Shown one piece after another: positions 9,144 to 18,390 of a DNA stretch of 64,000 nucleotides. This DNA comes from an uncultured Bacteroidales bacterium (GTDB lineage: Bacteria > Bacteroidota > Bacteroidia > Bacteroidales > Paludibacteraceae): contig CADBYS010000010.1 in assembly GCA_902798965.1 (NCBI GenBank), positions 1-64,000 of the forward strand, read 5' to 3'. Below the pieces are notes generated by a model that was not told the origin of the DNA, made no database searches, and saw only the letters and a program-made list of their open reading frames with translations. The position numbers and the translations under genes are program-made. Within the stretch, counting starts at the first letter, position 1, and each line of letters opens with the position of its first letter.

Positions 9144-11749
9144 AACACACAATGAAACGATTAGTAACCACATGTGCTTTGCTCTTTATCCTGTTTGGGA
9201 TAGTTGATGCACAGAACTTGATAACCGGTATCGTTTACGACGCCGAGTCGCAGCAGCCATTGGATTATGCCAACGTGGTTGTGTATCGCGACGGTGAGGA
9301 GGAACCGCTGGACGGAACCACTACCGATGAGGATGGTATGTTCTGGCTGTACCGTAAGGTGAAAGCCGGCGACTACAAGGTTACCGTCAGTTTCATGGGG
9401 TATATCGATCAGATATTCAAGGTGCACCTGTCCGGTAAGGAGGTTAGTTTGGGCAAGATCTATCTGGAAAATGACCAACAGGTACTCAAGGAAGTGGAGG
9501 TGGTAGGACAGGCAGCAACGATGCGATTCGAGATGGATAGGAAGGTGTTCTCGGTAGAGCAGAGTATCAATTCCGCAGGAGCAAGCGTATCGGAAGTGTT
9601 GGAGAATATACCGTCAGTGGAAGTGGATCAGGAGGGCAATATCAGCCTGCGTAATTCCGAAGATGTGGAGATCTGGATCAACGGAAAGCCGGCAGGCTTG
9701 ACAGCCGAGAACCGCGCGGAGATCCTGCAGCAGATGCCTGCGGATGCTATCAAGGAAGTTGAGCTGATCACCAACCCTTCGGCGAAGTTTAGCCCGGAAG
9801 GAACGGCGGGTATCATCAACCTGGTGCTTAAGAAGGACAGGAAAGCCGGCTATTACGGTTCGCTGAGCGGAGGAATAGATTACGTGCTTGCCAAGCCATG
9901 GACTACGTTGCCCGGCGGCAAAGTAGGACTGAACATCAACTTCAACAAGGGCATAGTGGATGCCTACATGAATGTGGGCTACAACTACCGCAATGCCAGC
10001 GGCGCATCGAACGTGGACAGATATAACTACTGGGCAACCGATACGACGCGCCTGAAGAAGTTAGGCGATAACCTGCGGCGTGGCGGAGGCGGAATGTTCA
10101 TCCGTGGAGGTTTGGACTTCCATGTTACCAACCGTTCGACTATCGGTCTGTCAGGATTTGCTGTTGTATCTACGGAAAACGATCCTACCAAGGGACATTT
10201 CTTCTCCAGTTATCGCAACTCGCCCGTGTTGTACGAGCAGTATGAGGTAGATAACTTCGTGAAGCCCGGTAGCGATCAGAACACAGAGACCCTGACGCGA
10301 GCTTACCATCGCGACCAGCACGGATTGACAACACACCCGACATACAATGCGTTACTGAGTTGGCAGTTCGAGATCAGCAAGGCGCATAACCTGGCTATGT
10401 CGGCGCAGTACGACTACAACCGTTTCTGCCAGGATCAGTACTACACGCAGTTCGATATGCCGGCGTCAGGCTTGCTGAGCGATGTGCAGGAATCGGACAA
10501 GCAGGTGCAGAACCAATGGTCGGATACGCGTAACCAGACTCTGCAACTCAAGGCGGATTATGAGCACAAGATCACTTCGGATATGCGTTTCGGCGCAGGT
10601 TGGCAATCGACCTTAGCCTGGCGTCATTCGGGTTCGGATGCGTGGGAAGGTACGGGTAAGTTGGATGCCAACCACCTGGAGAGTTACTTCAACGACTTCC
10701 GCAACAACGAGCAGACGCACGCCTTGTATGTCACCTACGGATATACAATTGCCGAGCGGTTGTCGGTTATGGCGGGTATGCGTGCCGAGATATTCCAGCG
10801 CAAACTCAACACAGCGTACTACGATGCGCCTGCGCACATGGATACGCTTACTTCCGATACTCTGTACTTCCAGCTCTACCCGTCGATCTTCCTCAGTTAC
10901 GACTTCGGCGGCGGTCATGAGTTGCAGTTCAACTATACGCGTCGTGTAGAACGTCCGCGTGGCAGGCAGATTAACCCGCGTATGGATTTCTCGGACTCCA
11001 CGAACATCGCTTTCGGTAATCCCGCTTTGCTACCCTCGTACTCTTCGAGCGTAGAGCTGAACTACCTGAAGAACTGGGATAGGCACGTGTTGTCGGCAGG
11101 ATTCTTCTGGCGCTTCCGCGAAGGCGTGATACAGAACATCAAGTTCATGGATGGCGTAACGATGAAGAACACCTACGTCAACTTCAAGACGCGCCATGAG
11201 GTAGGTATAGAGGTGGTGGCCAAGAACAAGTTGTTCGGCGAGATACTGAACCTGACTACTTCCGTGCAGATGTACTACAACGGCTACGAAGGAGGAACGT
11301 TCAAGTCGAGTATGTATGGCTCGGATATAGAGGTGATTATCCCTCGTCGCGACGTTTTTGCCGCCAATGCGAGTATCAATGCGCAGTTCATGTTCACCAA
11401 GACCTTCTCCGGCTCCATTTCCGGCAAGTACCGCTCGCCGCACGTGCTGGCACAAGGTATGACTTCACACTCGTACTCGATTGATGCAGGTCTGAGAAAG
11501 ACCTTCATGGACAAGAAACTGATTCTGGCACTGAATGTGCGTGATATATTCAACTCCCGTGCCCGCCGCAGCACAACCGAAGGCGATGGCTTCTGGCAAT
11601 ACCAGGAGAACCGCTGGAACAGCCGCGTGGTAAGTTTCAGCATCACCTATAACTTCGGTAACCAGCAAGGCGGCGGCAAGAAGAAGAAAGCAGATCGCTC
11701 GTCGGCCGATGGCGGCGGCGATGAAGATATGGGCGGCGGCGATGAATAA
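9140..11749 (+). CDS. TonB-dependent-receptor-like outer membrane barrel with carboxypeptidase-regulatory domain
   Basis: 869 residues. Signal peptide at 1-24 (ATG at 9152 is an alternative start: MKRLVTTCALLFILFG). A CarboxypepD_reg-like beta-sandwich follows at about 26-110 (ITGIVYDAESQQPLDYANV), then a plug-like region (ASVSEVLENIPSVEVD, AIKEVELITNPSAKFSPEG), then a long outer-membrane barrel of the OMP_b-brl_3 family. There is no obvious TonB box. The C-terminus ends in a Gly/Lys/Asp tail (GGGKKKKADRSSADGGGDED), unusual because outer membrane barrels normally end in an aromatic residue. Substrate unknown. The start overlaps aroQ by 4 bp. Confidence 0.85.
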   Translation: MKHTMKRLVTTCALLFILFGIVDAQNLITGIVYDAESQQPLDYANVVVYRDGEEEPLDGTTTDEDGMFWLYRKVKAGDYKVTVSFMGYIDQIFKVHLSGKEVSLGKIYLENDQQVLKEVEVVGQAATMRFEMDRKVFSVEQSINSAGASVSEVLENIPSVEVDQEGNISLRNSEDVEIWINGKPAGLTAENRAEILQQMPADAIKEVELITNPSAKFSPEGTAGIINLVLKKDRKAGYYGSLSGGIDYVLAKPWTTLPGGKVGLNINFNKGIVDAYMNVGYNYRNASGASNVDRYNYWATDTTRLKKLGDNLRRGGGGMFIRGGLDFHVTNRSTIGLSGFAVVSTENDPTKGHFFSSYRNSPVLYEQYEVDNFVKPGSDQNTETLTRAYHRDQHGLTTHPTYNALLSWQFEISKAHNLAMSAQYDYNRFCQDQYYTQFDMPASGLLSDVQESDKQVQNQWSDTRNQTLQLKADYEHKITSDMRFGAGWQSTLAWRHSGSDAWEGTGKLDANHLESYFNDFRNNEQTHALYVTYGYTIAERLSVMAGMRAEIFQRKLNTAYYDAPAHMDTLTSDTLYFQLYPSIFLSYDFGGGHELQFNYTRRVERPRGRQINPRMDFSDSTNIAFGNPALLPSYSSSVELNYLKNWDRHVLSAGFFWRFREGVIQNIKFMDGVTMKNTYVNFKTRHEVGIEVVAKNKLFGEILNLTTSVQMYYNGYEGGTFKSSMYGSDIEVIIPRRDVFAANASINAQFMFTKTFSGSISGKYRSPHVLAQGMTSHSYSIDAGLRKTFMDKKLILALNVRDIFNSRARRSTTEGDGFWQYQENRWNSRVVSFSITYNFGNQQGGGKKKKADRSSADGGGDEDMGGGDE

Positions 11750-11751
11750 TG

Positions 11752-11780
11752 GTTGATTGATAATTGTTGATTGATAATTG
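11752..11780 (+). repeat. Short repeat TTGATTGATAATTG-like, supplies TTG start
   Basis: Two imperfect copies of TTGATTGATAATTG in the gap between the barrel gene and the PorT-like gene. The final TTG (11778-11780) is the only start codon in frame before the signal peptide. Confidence 0.7.
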
Positions 11781-12503
11781 AAAAGACGATTAGTTAGTAT
11801 AGTATATCTGTTGGCGGTTATTGTGCCGATGTTTGCGCAAGTGAGGCAAACGGTGGGTATGAACAACCCCTACTACGATGAGAAGCGTGTTCACCTGGGC
11901 TTTGCGTTGGGCGTGAACATGATGAGTTATGTGGTGACCGAATCGCTCGTGCCGCAGAACGGTGATATCTTCCATGCGCGTGTCAGTAACCTGATGCCGG
12001 GATTCTCGGTAGGATTCATCACGGATATTCGTTTGGCTAAGTATCTGAGTCTGCGCGTTACGCCCACGTTGCAGTTCGCATCGCGCACGCTCACCTTCAA
12101 GAACGAGAGCGGCGATCCTTTCCCCTTTGGCCGTCTGCCTGAGCAGAATATGCTCTCGTTGCCCATTGAGATTCCCGTCACGGTCAAGTGGTCGGCGTTG
12201 CGCGAGGGTAACTACCGCCCGTACCTGACAGGAGGAATGGGTATCAGTTACGACTTTACCCGAGACAAGGAGCGCCCCGTATTGCAGAAAGCATTCGATT
12301 ACTTCCTTACCTTCGGTCTTGGCTGCGACTTCTACTTCTCGTGGTTCAAACTTTGTCCGGAGATTCGCTATCAGGTGGGTTTCAACAATATGTTAACGCC
12401 TGTGAGCGAACGCCCGGAACTGTCCGAACCGGATTATTTCTACACCAACGCCCTGTCGCACTTGCGCAATCAGGCTATCATCCTTATCTTTAACTTCGAG
12501 TAG
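11778..12503 (+). CDS. porT: PorT-like outer membrane beta-barrel protein
   Basis: 241 residues. Signal peptide (MKRRLVSIVYLLAVIVPMFAQ) followed by a small beta-barrel of the outer-membrane-protein 13/PorT type: GFALGVNMMSYVV near the N-terminus, repeated amphipathic strands, and an aromatic C-terminus (IILIFNFE). PorT is an accessory protein of type IX secretion and gliding machines. The length and the YYDEKRVHLGFALG block fit, and T9SS-type tails elsewhere in the window fit an organism with that system. The start is a TTG at 11778 lying in an AT-rich repeat. A generic PorT-family barrel unrelated to secretion cannot be excluded. Confidence 0.7.
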   Translation: MKRRLVSIVYLLAVIVPMFAQVRQTVGMNNPYYDEKRVHLGFALGVNMMSYVVTESLVPQNGDIFHARVSNLMPGFSVGFITDIRLAKYLSLRVTPTLQFASRTLTFKNESGDPFPFGRLPEQNMLSLPIEIPVTVKWSALREGNYRPYLTGGMGISYDFTRDKERPVLQKAFDYFLTFGLGCDFYFSWFKLCPEIRYQVGFNNMLTPVSERPELSEPDYFYTNALSHLRNQAIILIFNFE

Positions 12504-12504
12504 T

Positions 12505-13986
12505 ATGCGGGCAGGTGAAAAGCGGAAAGCGGAAAGTGGAAAGAGGTGTCGCCTTGCAGCGTGCATCTTTATGCTGAGCGCTGTGCTGTGTCTGCTCGGC
12601 TCGTGCAAGCAGGAACAGGTTAGTTACGACCCCTCGTACAAACTTGCGCTTTCTACCGATTCGTTGGCATTTGATACCGTGTTCACGGGCTTCGGCACGA
12701 GCACGCGACGCGTCATTCTGCATAATCCCAACCCCAATGCACTGGTCATTGAGAGTATATCTTTCCTTAAAGGTACGCACTTCCGTGTGAATGTGGATGG
12801 CGAGGCGGATGCTACGCGATGGAAGAATCTTACTATTCGCGGCGGCGACAGTGCCTACATCTTCGTTCGCGCGTATATCGATCCGCTTGGGCAAGACAAC
12901 CCGCTCATTGTCACCGACGAACTGCTCTTCCATTACAACGGCAACGAGACGTCGCTGCGGCTCTCGGCTATCGGGCAGGACGTAACGCTGCTCGGTAAAA
13001 ACGATTACTCAACCGCTCAGCACCTGACTGCCAAGAAACCCTATCTGATTACCGATACGCTTATCTTCCGCGGCGATCTGACCATCGATGCCGGCGCAAC
13101 CTTGTATATGCGCAACAATGCAGCCATCTTTGCCGTAGGCAACGTTACGGCGGGAGGTACGTTGGCTGAGCCTATCATCATCCGTGGTTACCGAACGGAT
13201 AATCTCTTTGATTCCGTGCCGTACGCCTTTGCCTCCGGGCAGTGGAATGGGGTCTATCTATTGCATACCGGCAACGAGCCGCGTAGTTATACGCTGCGGT
13301 ACGTGGATATACTCAGCGGCAATGTGGGGCTGTTCTGTCAGTCGGAGAACACCGAAGCGCCGCTGCCGATGCTTACGATGGAAGGTTGCCGCATACACAA
13401 CATGTCCGTCTATGGCCTGGTTTGCCTGAATGTGGATGCCACGGTTGTCAATTCCGAGATTTCGAACTGCGCCTCGTACGGCGTGTATCTGCAAGGCGGC
13501 ACGCATACCTTGGTGCACAACACCATAGCCGCATATTTCGGCTACCCCTACACGAATCTGAATATCCACAGCGCGCAGCGCGAGGATGTAGCCGCCGTGT
13601 TCATCAACAACCTGAGCAAGCAGATGGCACCGATGAGCACGTACCTGTACAACAATATCATCACCGGTGCGCGCAAGAACTGCCTGGTGCTGGCGGCGCC
13701 GCTGCCGGATTACTACATCGGCGAGTTCAAGGGCAACTACCTGCGTGCCGACTCAATCAACCTGCCGCAATTCACTGCCAACACCTACGCTACGGATAGC
13801 GATACTGTGTTTGTCAACAACCGGTATCTGTACAAGGAGTATCGTTATTACGATTATCATCTCGACTCCATTTCGCCCGCCATAGGTATAGGCGATAAGC
13901 AGGTAGCCGCGCAATTCCCGCTGGATAGGGAAGGGGAGAGCCGCACTGAACGCGTGGATGCAGGATGCTATCAGTACAAGCCGTAG
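12505..13986 (+). CDS. Lipoprotein with right-handed beta-helix
   Basis: 493 residues. Lipoprotein signal with the lipobox around LLGSC (Cys near residue 33). The hydrophobic segment is preceded by an unusually long basic n-region (EKRKAESGKR) encoded by four 7-bp repeats at 12519-12546. A beta-sandwich region follows (LALSTDSLAFDTVFTGFGTSTRRV...), typical of Bacteroidota surface lipoproteins, then a parallel beta-helix (about 190-420) with repeated short strands and Asn/Gly turns. Such proteins often bind or cleave polysaccharide, but no catalytic residues can be assigned. It starts 1 bp after the PorT-like stop. Confidence 0.75.
   Translation: MRAGEKRKAESGKRCRLAACIFMLSAVLCLLGSCKQEQVSYDPSYKLALSTDSLAFDTVFTGFGTSTRRVILHNPNPNALVIESISFLKGTHFRVNVDGEADATRWKNLTIRGGDSAYIFVRAYIDPLGQDNPLIVTDELLFHYNGNETSLRLSAIGQDVTLLGKNDYSTAQHLTAKKPYLITDTLIFRGDLTIDAGATLYMRNNAAIFAVGNVTAGGTLAEPIIIRGYRTDNLFDSVPYAFASGQWNGVYLLHTGNEPRSYTLRYVDILSGNVGLFCQSENTEAPLPMLTMEGCRIHNMSVYGLVCLNVDATVVNSEISNCASYGVYLQGGTHTLVHNTIAAYFGYPYTNLNIHSAQREDVAAVFINNLSKQMAPMSTYLYNNIITGARKNCLVLAAPLPDYYIGEFKGNYLRADSINLPQFTANTYATDSDTVFVNNRYLYKEYRYYDYHLDSISPAIGIGDKQVAAQFPLDREGESRTERVDAGCYQYKP
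12519..12546 (+). repeat. Heptamer repeat AAAGNGG x4 in lipoprotein N-terminus
   Basis: AAAGCGG, AAAGCGG, AAAGTGG, AAAGAGG. Encodes the basic residues before the lipoprotein signal helix. Confidence 0.88.
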
Positions 13987-14021
13987 ATAGAGATCAGAAA
14001 AAACAATAAATCCATAATACA

Positions 14022-16043
14022 ATGAAAAAACTTATTACACTCATGCTTGCAGCAGTAACCCTACTCGGGTGCGAGGTAAAGAAACCTCATTACGAATCAG
14101 TTGACGAATATCCGGTGAAAGCCGGCCGTGTGCAGGAGATGTACTATTCCCCCAAAGCCACTGAGTTTGTGCTGTGGAGTCCGAATGCCGACTCTGTTCG
14201 TCTGAACTTGTACGAATCGGCTGAATCTGCTCAGCCTATCCGCAGCGAATGGCTCAAGCGCCAGGCTGACGGAGCGTGGACGATCAACCTGAAAGGTGAC
14301 ATGCAAGGCAAGTTCTATGCCTTCCGCGTATATGATCCCTTGTTGAAATACGCACCCGAAGAGACTCCGGGTATCTTTGCTGTGGCAGTGGGTGTCAACG
14401 GTCATCGCGGCGCGATCATCGATATGCGCCAGACCGATCCCGAAGGCTGGGCGGATGATGTACGTCCGGCTATGGAGCGCCAGGCGGATGCAATCATCTA
14501 CGAGTTGCATCATCGCGACTTTAGTATCCATCCGTCGTCGGGTGTTACCAACCGCGGTAAGTTCCTCGCGCTCACCGAGCATGGCACAGTGTCGCCGCAG
14601 GGCTTGGCTACGGGCATCGATCATCTCAAGCAGCTGGGTGTGACCCACGTGCAGATACTTCCGTCGTACGACTATGGCTCGATTGACGAGACACGCCTTG
14701 ACGACAACCGCTACAACTGGGGCTATGATCCTGTTAACTACAACGTTCCCGAAGGCGGTTACTCTACCGACCCGTATAACCCTGAGGTGCGTATCCGCGA
14801 GTTCAAGCAGATGATTCAGGCGCTGCACGATGCAGGTATTCGCGTCATTCTGGATGTCGTGTACAACCATACCTACGATGTTTCGCACTCCAACTTCGAG
14901 CAGACTGTTCCCGGCTACTTCTACCGCACGCGCGAGGATGGCTCACTCGGCAACGCTTCGGGCTGCGGCAACGAGACTGCCAGCGAACGACCGATGATGC
15001 ATAAGTTCATGCTCGAGTCCATCCGTTGGTGGGTAGAGGAGTATCATATCGACGGTTTCCGCTTCGACTTGATGGCCATCCACGACGTGCAGACGATGAA
15101 CGATATCCGCGCTATGCTTGACGAGATCGATCCCACTATCCTTCTTTATGGCGAGGGTTGGGCTGCCGAGACTCCGCTGCTCGATGAGGCACTGCGTCCT
15201 ATCAAAGCCAATTGCACGAAGATGCCGGGTATAGGCGCGTTCAGCGACGAGATGCGCGATGCACTGCGTGGCCCGTTCTACGACGATCATGTAGGTGCGT
15301 TCCTTGCCGGACTGAAAGGCAACGAGCAGAGTATACGTTTCGGTATCGTGGGTGCTATCGAGCACCCCGAGGTGGATATGAGCAAGGTGAACTATTCCGA
15401 TAAGCCTTGGGCATTGCAACCTACGCAGCTCATCTCCTACGTTTCCTGTCACGACGATATGATGCTCACCGACCGCCTGCGCGCCAGCGTCAAACCGCTG
15501 AAGGGCAACGTGATCGACGATGCCGAACTGATGCGCCTGGATATGCTCGCACAAACCGTAGTGCTGACTTCGCAAGGTTTGCCTTTCCTGTGGAACGGCG
15601 AGGAGTTGATGCGCGATAAGAAAGGTGTGCACAACAGCTATTGCAGTCCTGACTCCATCAACGCTATCGATTGGAATCTGAAAGCCCGCAACCAGCGTCT
15701 GTTCGACTACTACGCGGGACTTATCGCCCTGCGCAAAGCACACCCTGCATTCCGCCTGGGTGATGCTGAACTGGTGCGCGAACATCTCGAGTTCATCGAC
15801 AGCCCCGACTGCACCGTAGCCTTCCGCCTCAAGAACCACGCCGGTGGTGACGAGTGGGAGGATATCGTTGTTATTTTCAATGCCAACCGCCAGGCTGCCA
15901 AGGTTAACCTGCCTACCGACAACACCTACACGGCTGTAGTGATGCTCGGCGAGGTTAACCCGCAATCGCTGCCCGCAGAGTGGACAACCATCCGGGGCGC
16001 AGCGCTTGTTCCCGCGCAGTCGGCACTTATCCTGCACAACTAA
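14022..16043 (+). CDS. GH13 pullulanase-type lipoprotein
   Basis: 673 residues. Lipoprotein signal (MKKLITLMLAAVTLLGC, Cys17). An N-terminal CBM48-like domain (FVLWSPNADSVRLNLY) precedes an alpha-amylase-family barrel with all four conserved regions: DVVYNHT from D278, GFRFDLMAIHD with nucleophile D349, LYGEGW with acid/base E378, and SCHDD with H477/D478. The YGEGW form of region III and the YNWGYDP block before the barrel are pullulanase-like, so alpha-1,6 debranching of starch or glycogen-type glucans at the cell surface or periplasm is the likely activity. No SusCD pair is adjacent. Confidence 0.88.
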   Translation: MKKLITLMLAAVTLLGCEVKKPHYESVDEYPVKAGRVQEMYYSPKATEFVLWSPNADSVRLNLYESAESAQPIRSEWLKRQADGAWTINLKGDMQGKFYAFRVYDPLLKYAPEETPGIFAVAVGVNGHRGAIIDMRQTDPEGWADDVRPAMERQADAIIYELHHRDFSIHPSSGVTNRGKFLALTEHGTVSPQGLATGIDHLKQLGVTHVQILPSYDYGSIDETRLDDNRYNWGYDPVNYNVPEGGYSTDPYNPEVRIREFKQMIQALHDAGIRVILDVVYNHTYDVSHSNFEQTVPGYFYRTREDGSLGNASGCGNETASERPMMHKFMLESIRWWVEEYHIDGFRFDLMAIHDVQTMNDIRAMLDEIDPTILLYGEGWAAETPLLDEALRPIKANCTKMPGIGAFSDEMRDALRGPFYDDHVGAFLAGLKGNEQSIRFGIVGAIEHPEVDMSKVNYSDKPWALQPTQLISYVSCHDDMMLTDRLRASVKPLKGNVIDDAELMRLDMLAQTVVLTSQGLPFLWNGEELMRDKKGVHNSYCSPDSINAIDWNLKARNQRLFDYYAGLIALRKAHPAFRLGDAELVREHLEFIDSPDCTVAFRLKNHAGGDEWEDIVVIFNANRQAAKVNLPTDNTYTAVVMLGEVNPQSLPAEWTTIRGAALVPAQSALILHN

Positions 16044-16046
16044 GTC

Positions 16047-16751
16047 ATGAAGCGAGTACTGACTTTTCTCGAAGATCTGGCGCGCAACAACAACCGCGAG
16101 TGGTTTGCTGCCAACAAAGAGCGTTATCAAGAGGCGCTCGGCATATTCACGCAACTGTCCGAGCAGTTCATAGCCGGCTTGCAGCAGTTCGACGACACGA
16201 TGCCGGGAATCACGCCGCAACAATGCATGTGGCGCATCTATCGCGATACACGGTTCAGCAAGGATAAGACGCCCTATAAAGATCATTTTGGCGTCTATCC
16301 CTGTGCCGGACAACCCGGCAAACCCCAGACGATGGGTAAGAAATCCGATCGGGCGGGGTACTACCTGCATATCCAACCCGGGCAGTGTATGTTCGCGGCG
16401 GGTATGTGGTGCCCGAACCCCGATCTGCTCCGCGCTGTGCGCAGCGAGCTGCAGGCGAACTACGAGGAGGTGGAAGAGATCATGGCGGCTGAGACGTTCC
16501 AGCGTTACTTCGGCGATTTTGAGCAGACGAACATGCTCAAGCGTGTGCCGGCAGGTTACGATCCCAACTTTCCGCATCCCGACTGGCTGCGGCAGAAGTG
16601 GCTGATCATCTCCACGCCGTTCACCGACAATGAGGTCTGCGCGCCCGACTTCCTCGAGCATCTGCTCGATGTGGCACGAGCCGCGCAACCGATGAATAAC
16701 TTCCTCAACTATACCTTCGAGGAGTACGGTGAGTTCCCTGACCGACGATAA
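16047..16751 (+). CDS. DUF2461 family protein
   Basis: 234 residues. Matches the DUF2461 (TIGR02453) family by its opening block TFLEDLARNNNREWFAANK and by YRDTRFSKDKTPYKDHFG, FAAGMW and YDPNFPHPDWLR. The biochemical function of the family is not established. It starts 3 bp after the pullulanase stop and is the last gene of the + strand run, ending directly at a strong terminator. Confidence 0.88.
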   Translation: MKRVLTFLEDLARNNNREWFAANKERYQEALGIFTQLSEQFIAGLQQFDDTMPGITPQQCMWRIYRDTRFSKDKTPYKDHFGVYPCAGQPGKPQTMGKKSDRAGYYLHIQPGQCMFAAGMWCPNPDLLRAVRSELQANYEEVEEIMAAETFQRYFGDFEQTNMLKRVPAGYDPNFPHPDWLRQKWLIISTPFTDNEVCAPDFLEHLLDVARAAQPMNNFLNYTFEEYGEFPDRR

Positions 16752-16755
16752 TACA

Positions 16756-16786
16756 ACAACAGCCTCGCGATTTGCGAGGCTGTTGT
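16756..16786. terminator. Bidirectional intrinsic terminator
   Basis: 13-bp perfect stem ACAACAGCCTCGC / GCGAGGCTGTTGT with a 5-nt loop, just past the DUF2461 stop and between convergent genes (DUF2461 and trpS). The U-tract is weak, so termination could also be Rho-assisted. Confidence 0.75.
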
Positions 16787-16831
16787 GTTATCAGGGAACA
16801 GTGTTTCCGGCTGTTGTGTTGCCGGAGCGGC

Positions 16832-17899
16832 TTACTTGCTCAGTTCCCACTCACCGTTGAAGTAGTCGATGCGCATCGCTTGACGCACTTGCTGCATGGT
16901 CTCTTCACCTACACGGCAGGCTTCCTCCGTGCCGCGGCGAAGAATCTCCTTCACCTCCGGCAGGCGTTGCTCCCACTCGGCGCGACGCTGACGGATAGGC
17001 TCCAGCGTCTCCTGCATGATCTTCAGCAGGAACATCTTACACTTCATATCGCCCAGACCGCCACGTGTATAGTGGTCTTTGAGCTCCTGCAAGTTCTGAT
17101 ATTCCGGCAGGTACTTGGCAAAATGCTCATCTTTGCAGAAGGCATCCAGATACGTGAATACGGCATTTCCCTCCAGATGACCCGGGTCGCTTACCTTCAG
17201 GTGCGTGGGATCGGTGTACATGCTTTTCACCTTCTGCTCCACTACCTCTGCCGGATCGCTCAGGTAGATGCAGTTGCCCAGACTCTTGCTCATCTTCGCT
17301 TTGCCGTCCGTGCCCGGTAGACGCATACAAGCGGCGTTGTCCGGCAGCAGAATCTGCGCCTCGTCGAACACCTCGCCGTAAATCGTGTTGAAGCGACGCA
17401 CGATCTCGTTCGTCAGCTCAATCATCGGCTTCTGGTCTTCACCCGCCGGTACAACCGTACCGTGGAACAAGGTGATATCCGCAGCTTGCGATACCGGGTA
17501 GCAGAAGAACCCGAGCGGGATGTTTGCCTCGAAATTACGCATCTTAATCTCCGTCTTCACGGTCGGGTTACGCTGCACGCGGCTCACGCTTACCAGATTC
17601 ATGTAGTAGAACGCCAACTCGGTCAGTTGCGGTACACCGCTTTGGATGAATATCGTCACCTTCTCCGGATCGATACCTGCTGCCAGGTAATCGAGCGTCA
17701 CGTTCAGGATGCTCTCGCGGATCTTCTCCGGATTGTCGGCATTGTCGGTCAGCGCCTGCGCGTCGGCAATCATGATGTAAATCTTGTCAAACTCGCCCGT
17801 GTTCTGCAGCTCTACGCGTCGGCGCAGCGAGCCCACGTAATGTCCTATATGCAACTTACCCGTAGGTCTGTCGCCTGTCAATATAATCTTCTTTTTCAT
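16832..17899 (-). CDS. trpS: Tryptophanyl-tRNA synthetase
   Basis: 355 residues. Class I synthetase that charges tRNA-Trp. The HIGH motif is at residues 17-20 (GKLHIGHYVGSL) and KMSKS at 202-206 (KAKMSKSLGN). The block GDRPTGKLHIGH is typical of TrpRS. Length is normal. It lies 2 bp downstream of the DUF4494 gene on the same strand. Confidence 0.96.
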   Translation of the reverse strand: MKKKIILTGDRPTGKLHIGHYVGSLRRRVELQNTGEFDKIYIMIADAQALTDNADNPEKIRESILNVTLDYLAAGIDPEKVTIFIQSGVPQLTELAFYYMNLVSVSRVQRNPTVKTEIKMRNFEANIPLGFFCYPVSQAADITLFHGTVVPAGEDQKPMIELTNEIVRRFNTIYGEVFDEAQILLPDNAACMRLPGTDGKAKMSKSLGNCIYLSDPAEVVEQKVKSMYTDPTHLKVSDPGHLEGNAVFTYLDAFCKDEHFAKYLPEYQNLQELKDHYTRGGLGDMKCKMFLLKIMQETLEPIRQRRAEWEQRLPEVKEILRRGTEEACRVGEETMQQVRQAMRIDYFNGEWELSK

Positions 17900-17901
17900 A
17901 A

Positions 17902-18318
17902 TTACACGTTTGCTCTCACTACATCCATGATTGGCGATTTGGCAAGACTGATCACCTCGCAGTCGATGGCTGCCAGGTGTTGTTTCAAGGTATGCAGCGC
18001 ATCGTTCATGTTGTCGGCTTCCACCAGGATGCTTACGGCTTTGCGGATCTCCTTGTCGTTGTCGATATCAATCAGTTCCACACGTGCCTTGTACCAGTAT
18101 GAGCCCTCAGCCACGGGTATAACGTCGTAGTACTGCACGCGGCGGCAACTCGGCACTTCGCAGTCACCGGCTGCGATGAACGGTTCGATGATGGTCAGCA
18201 GCCGTTTCTCCACATCCGCACAACTCAGTCCTTCCACCAAGTACGTCTCTTTGACTACTGCGGGATTATCTTCGCCCGTCTGACGGGTATAATGAGCTTT
18301 CAGTTCGTAAAATATCAT
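17902..18318 (-). CDS. DUF4494 family protein
   Basis: 138 residues. Small protein of the Bacteroidota family DUF4494 (YELKAHYTRQTGED, VEGLSCADVEKRL, SYWYKARVELIDID). No known activity and no signal peptide. It precedes trpS by 2 bp, so the two are probably co-transcribed. Confidence 0.82.
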   Translation of the reverse strand: MIFYELKAHYTRQTGEDNPAVVKETYLVEGLSCADVEKRLLTIIEPFIAAGDCEVPSCRRVQYYDVIPVAEGSYWYKARVELIDIDNDKEIRKAVSILVEADNMNDALHTLKQHLAAIDCEVISLAKSPIMDVVRANV

Positions 18319-18347
18319 ATATATATCTGTTATGAATTATCTAATCA

Positions 18348-18390
18348 GTCTTTTGTCTTTGAGTGACGCAGTCACGGTCTTTCGACTAAA
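18348..18390. repeat. Heptamer plus hairpin module (GTCTTTT ... GTGACGCAGTCAC ... GGTCTTT)
   Basis: Two GTCTTT(T/G) units, then AG, then a small palindrome GTGAC-GCA-GTCAC (18363-18375), then GGTCTTTCGAC. It overlaps the stop region of the M23 lipoprotein gene. Related modules with different palindromes lie at 20419-20450 and 20482-20515. Confidence 0.7.
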
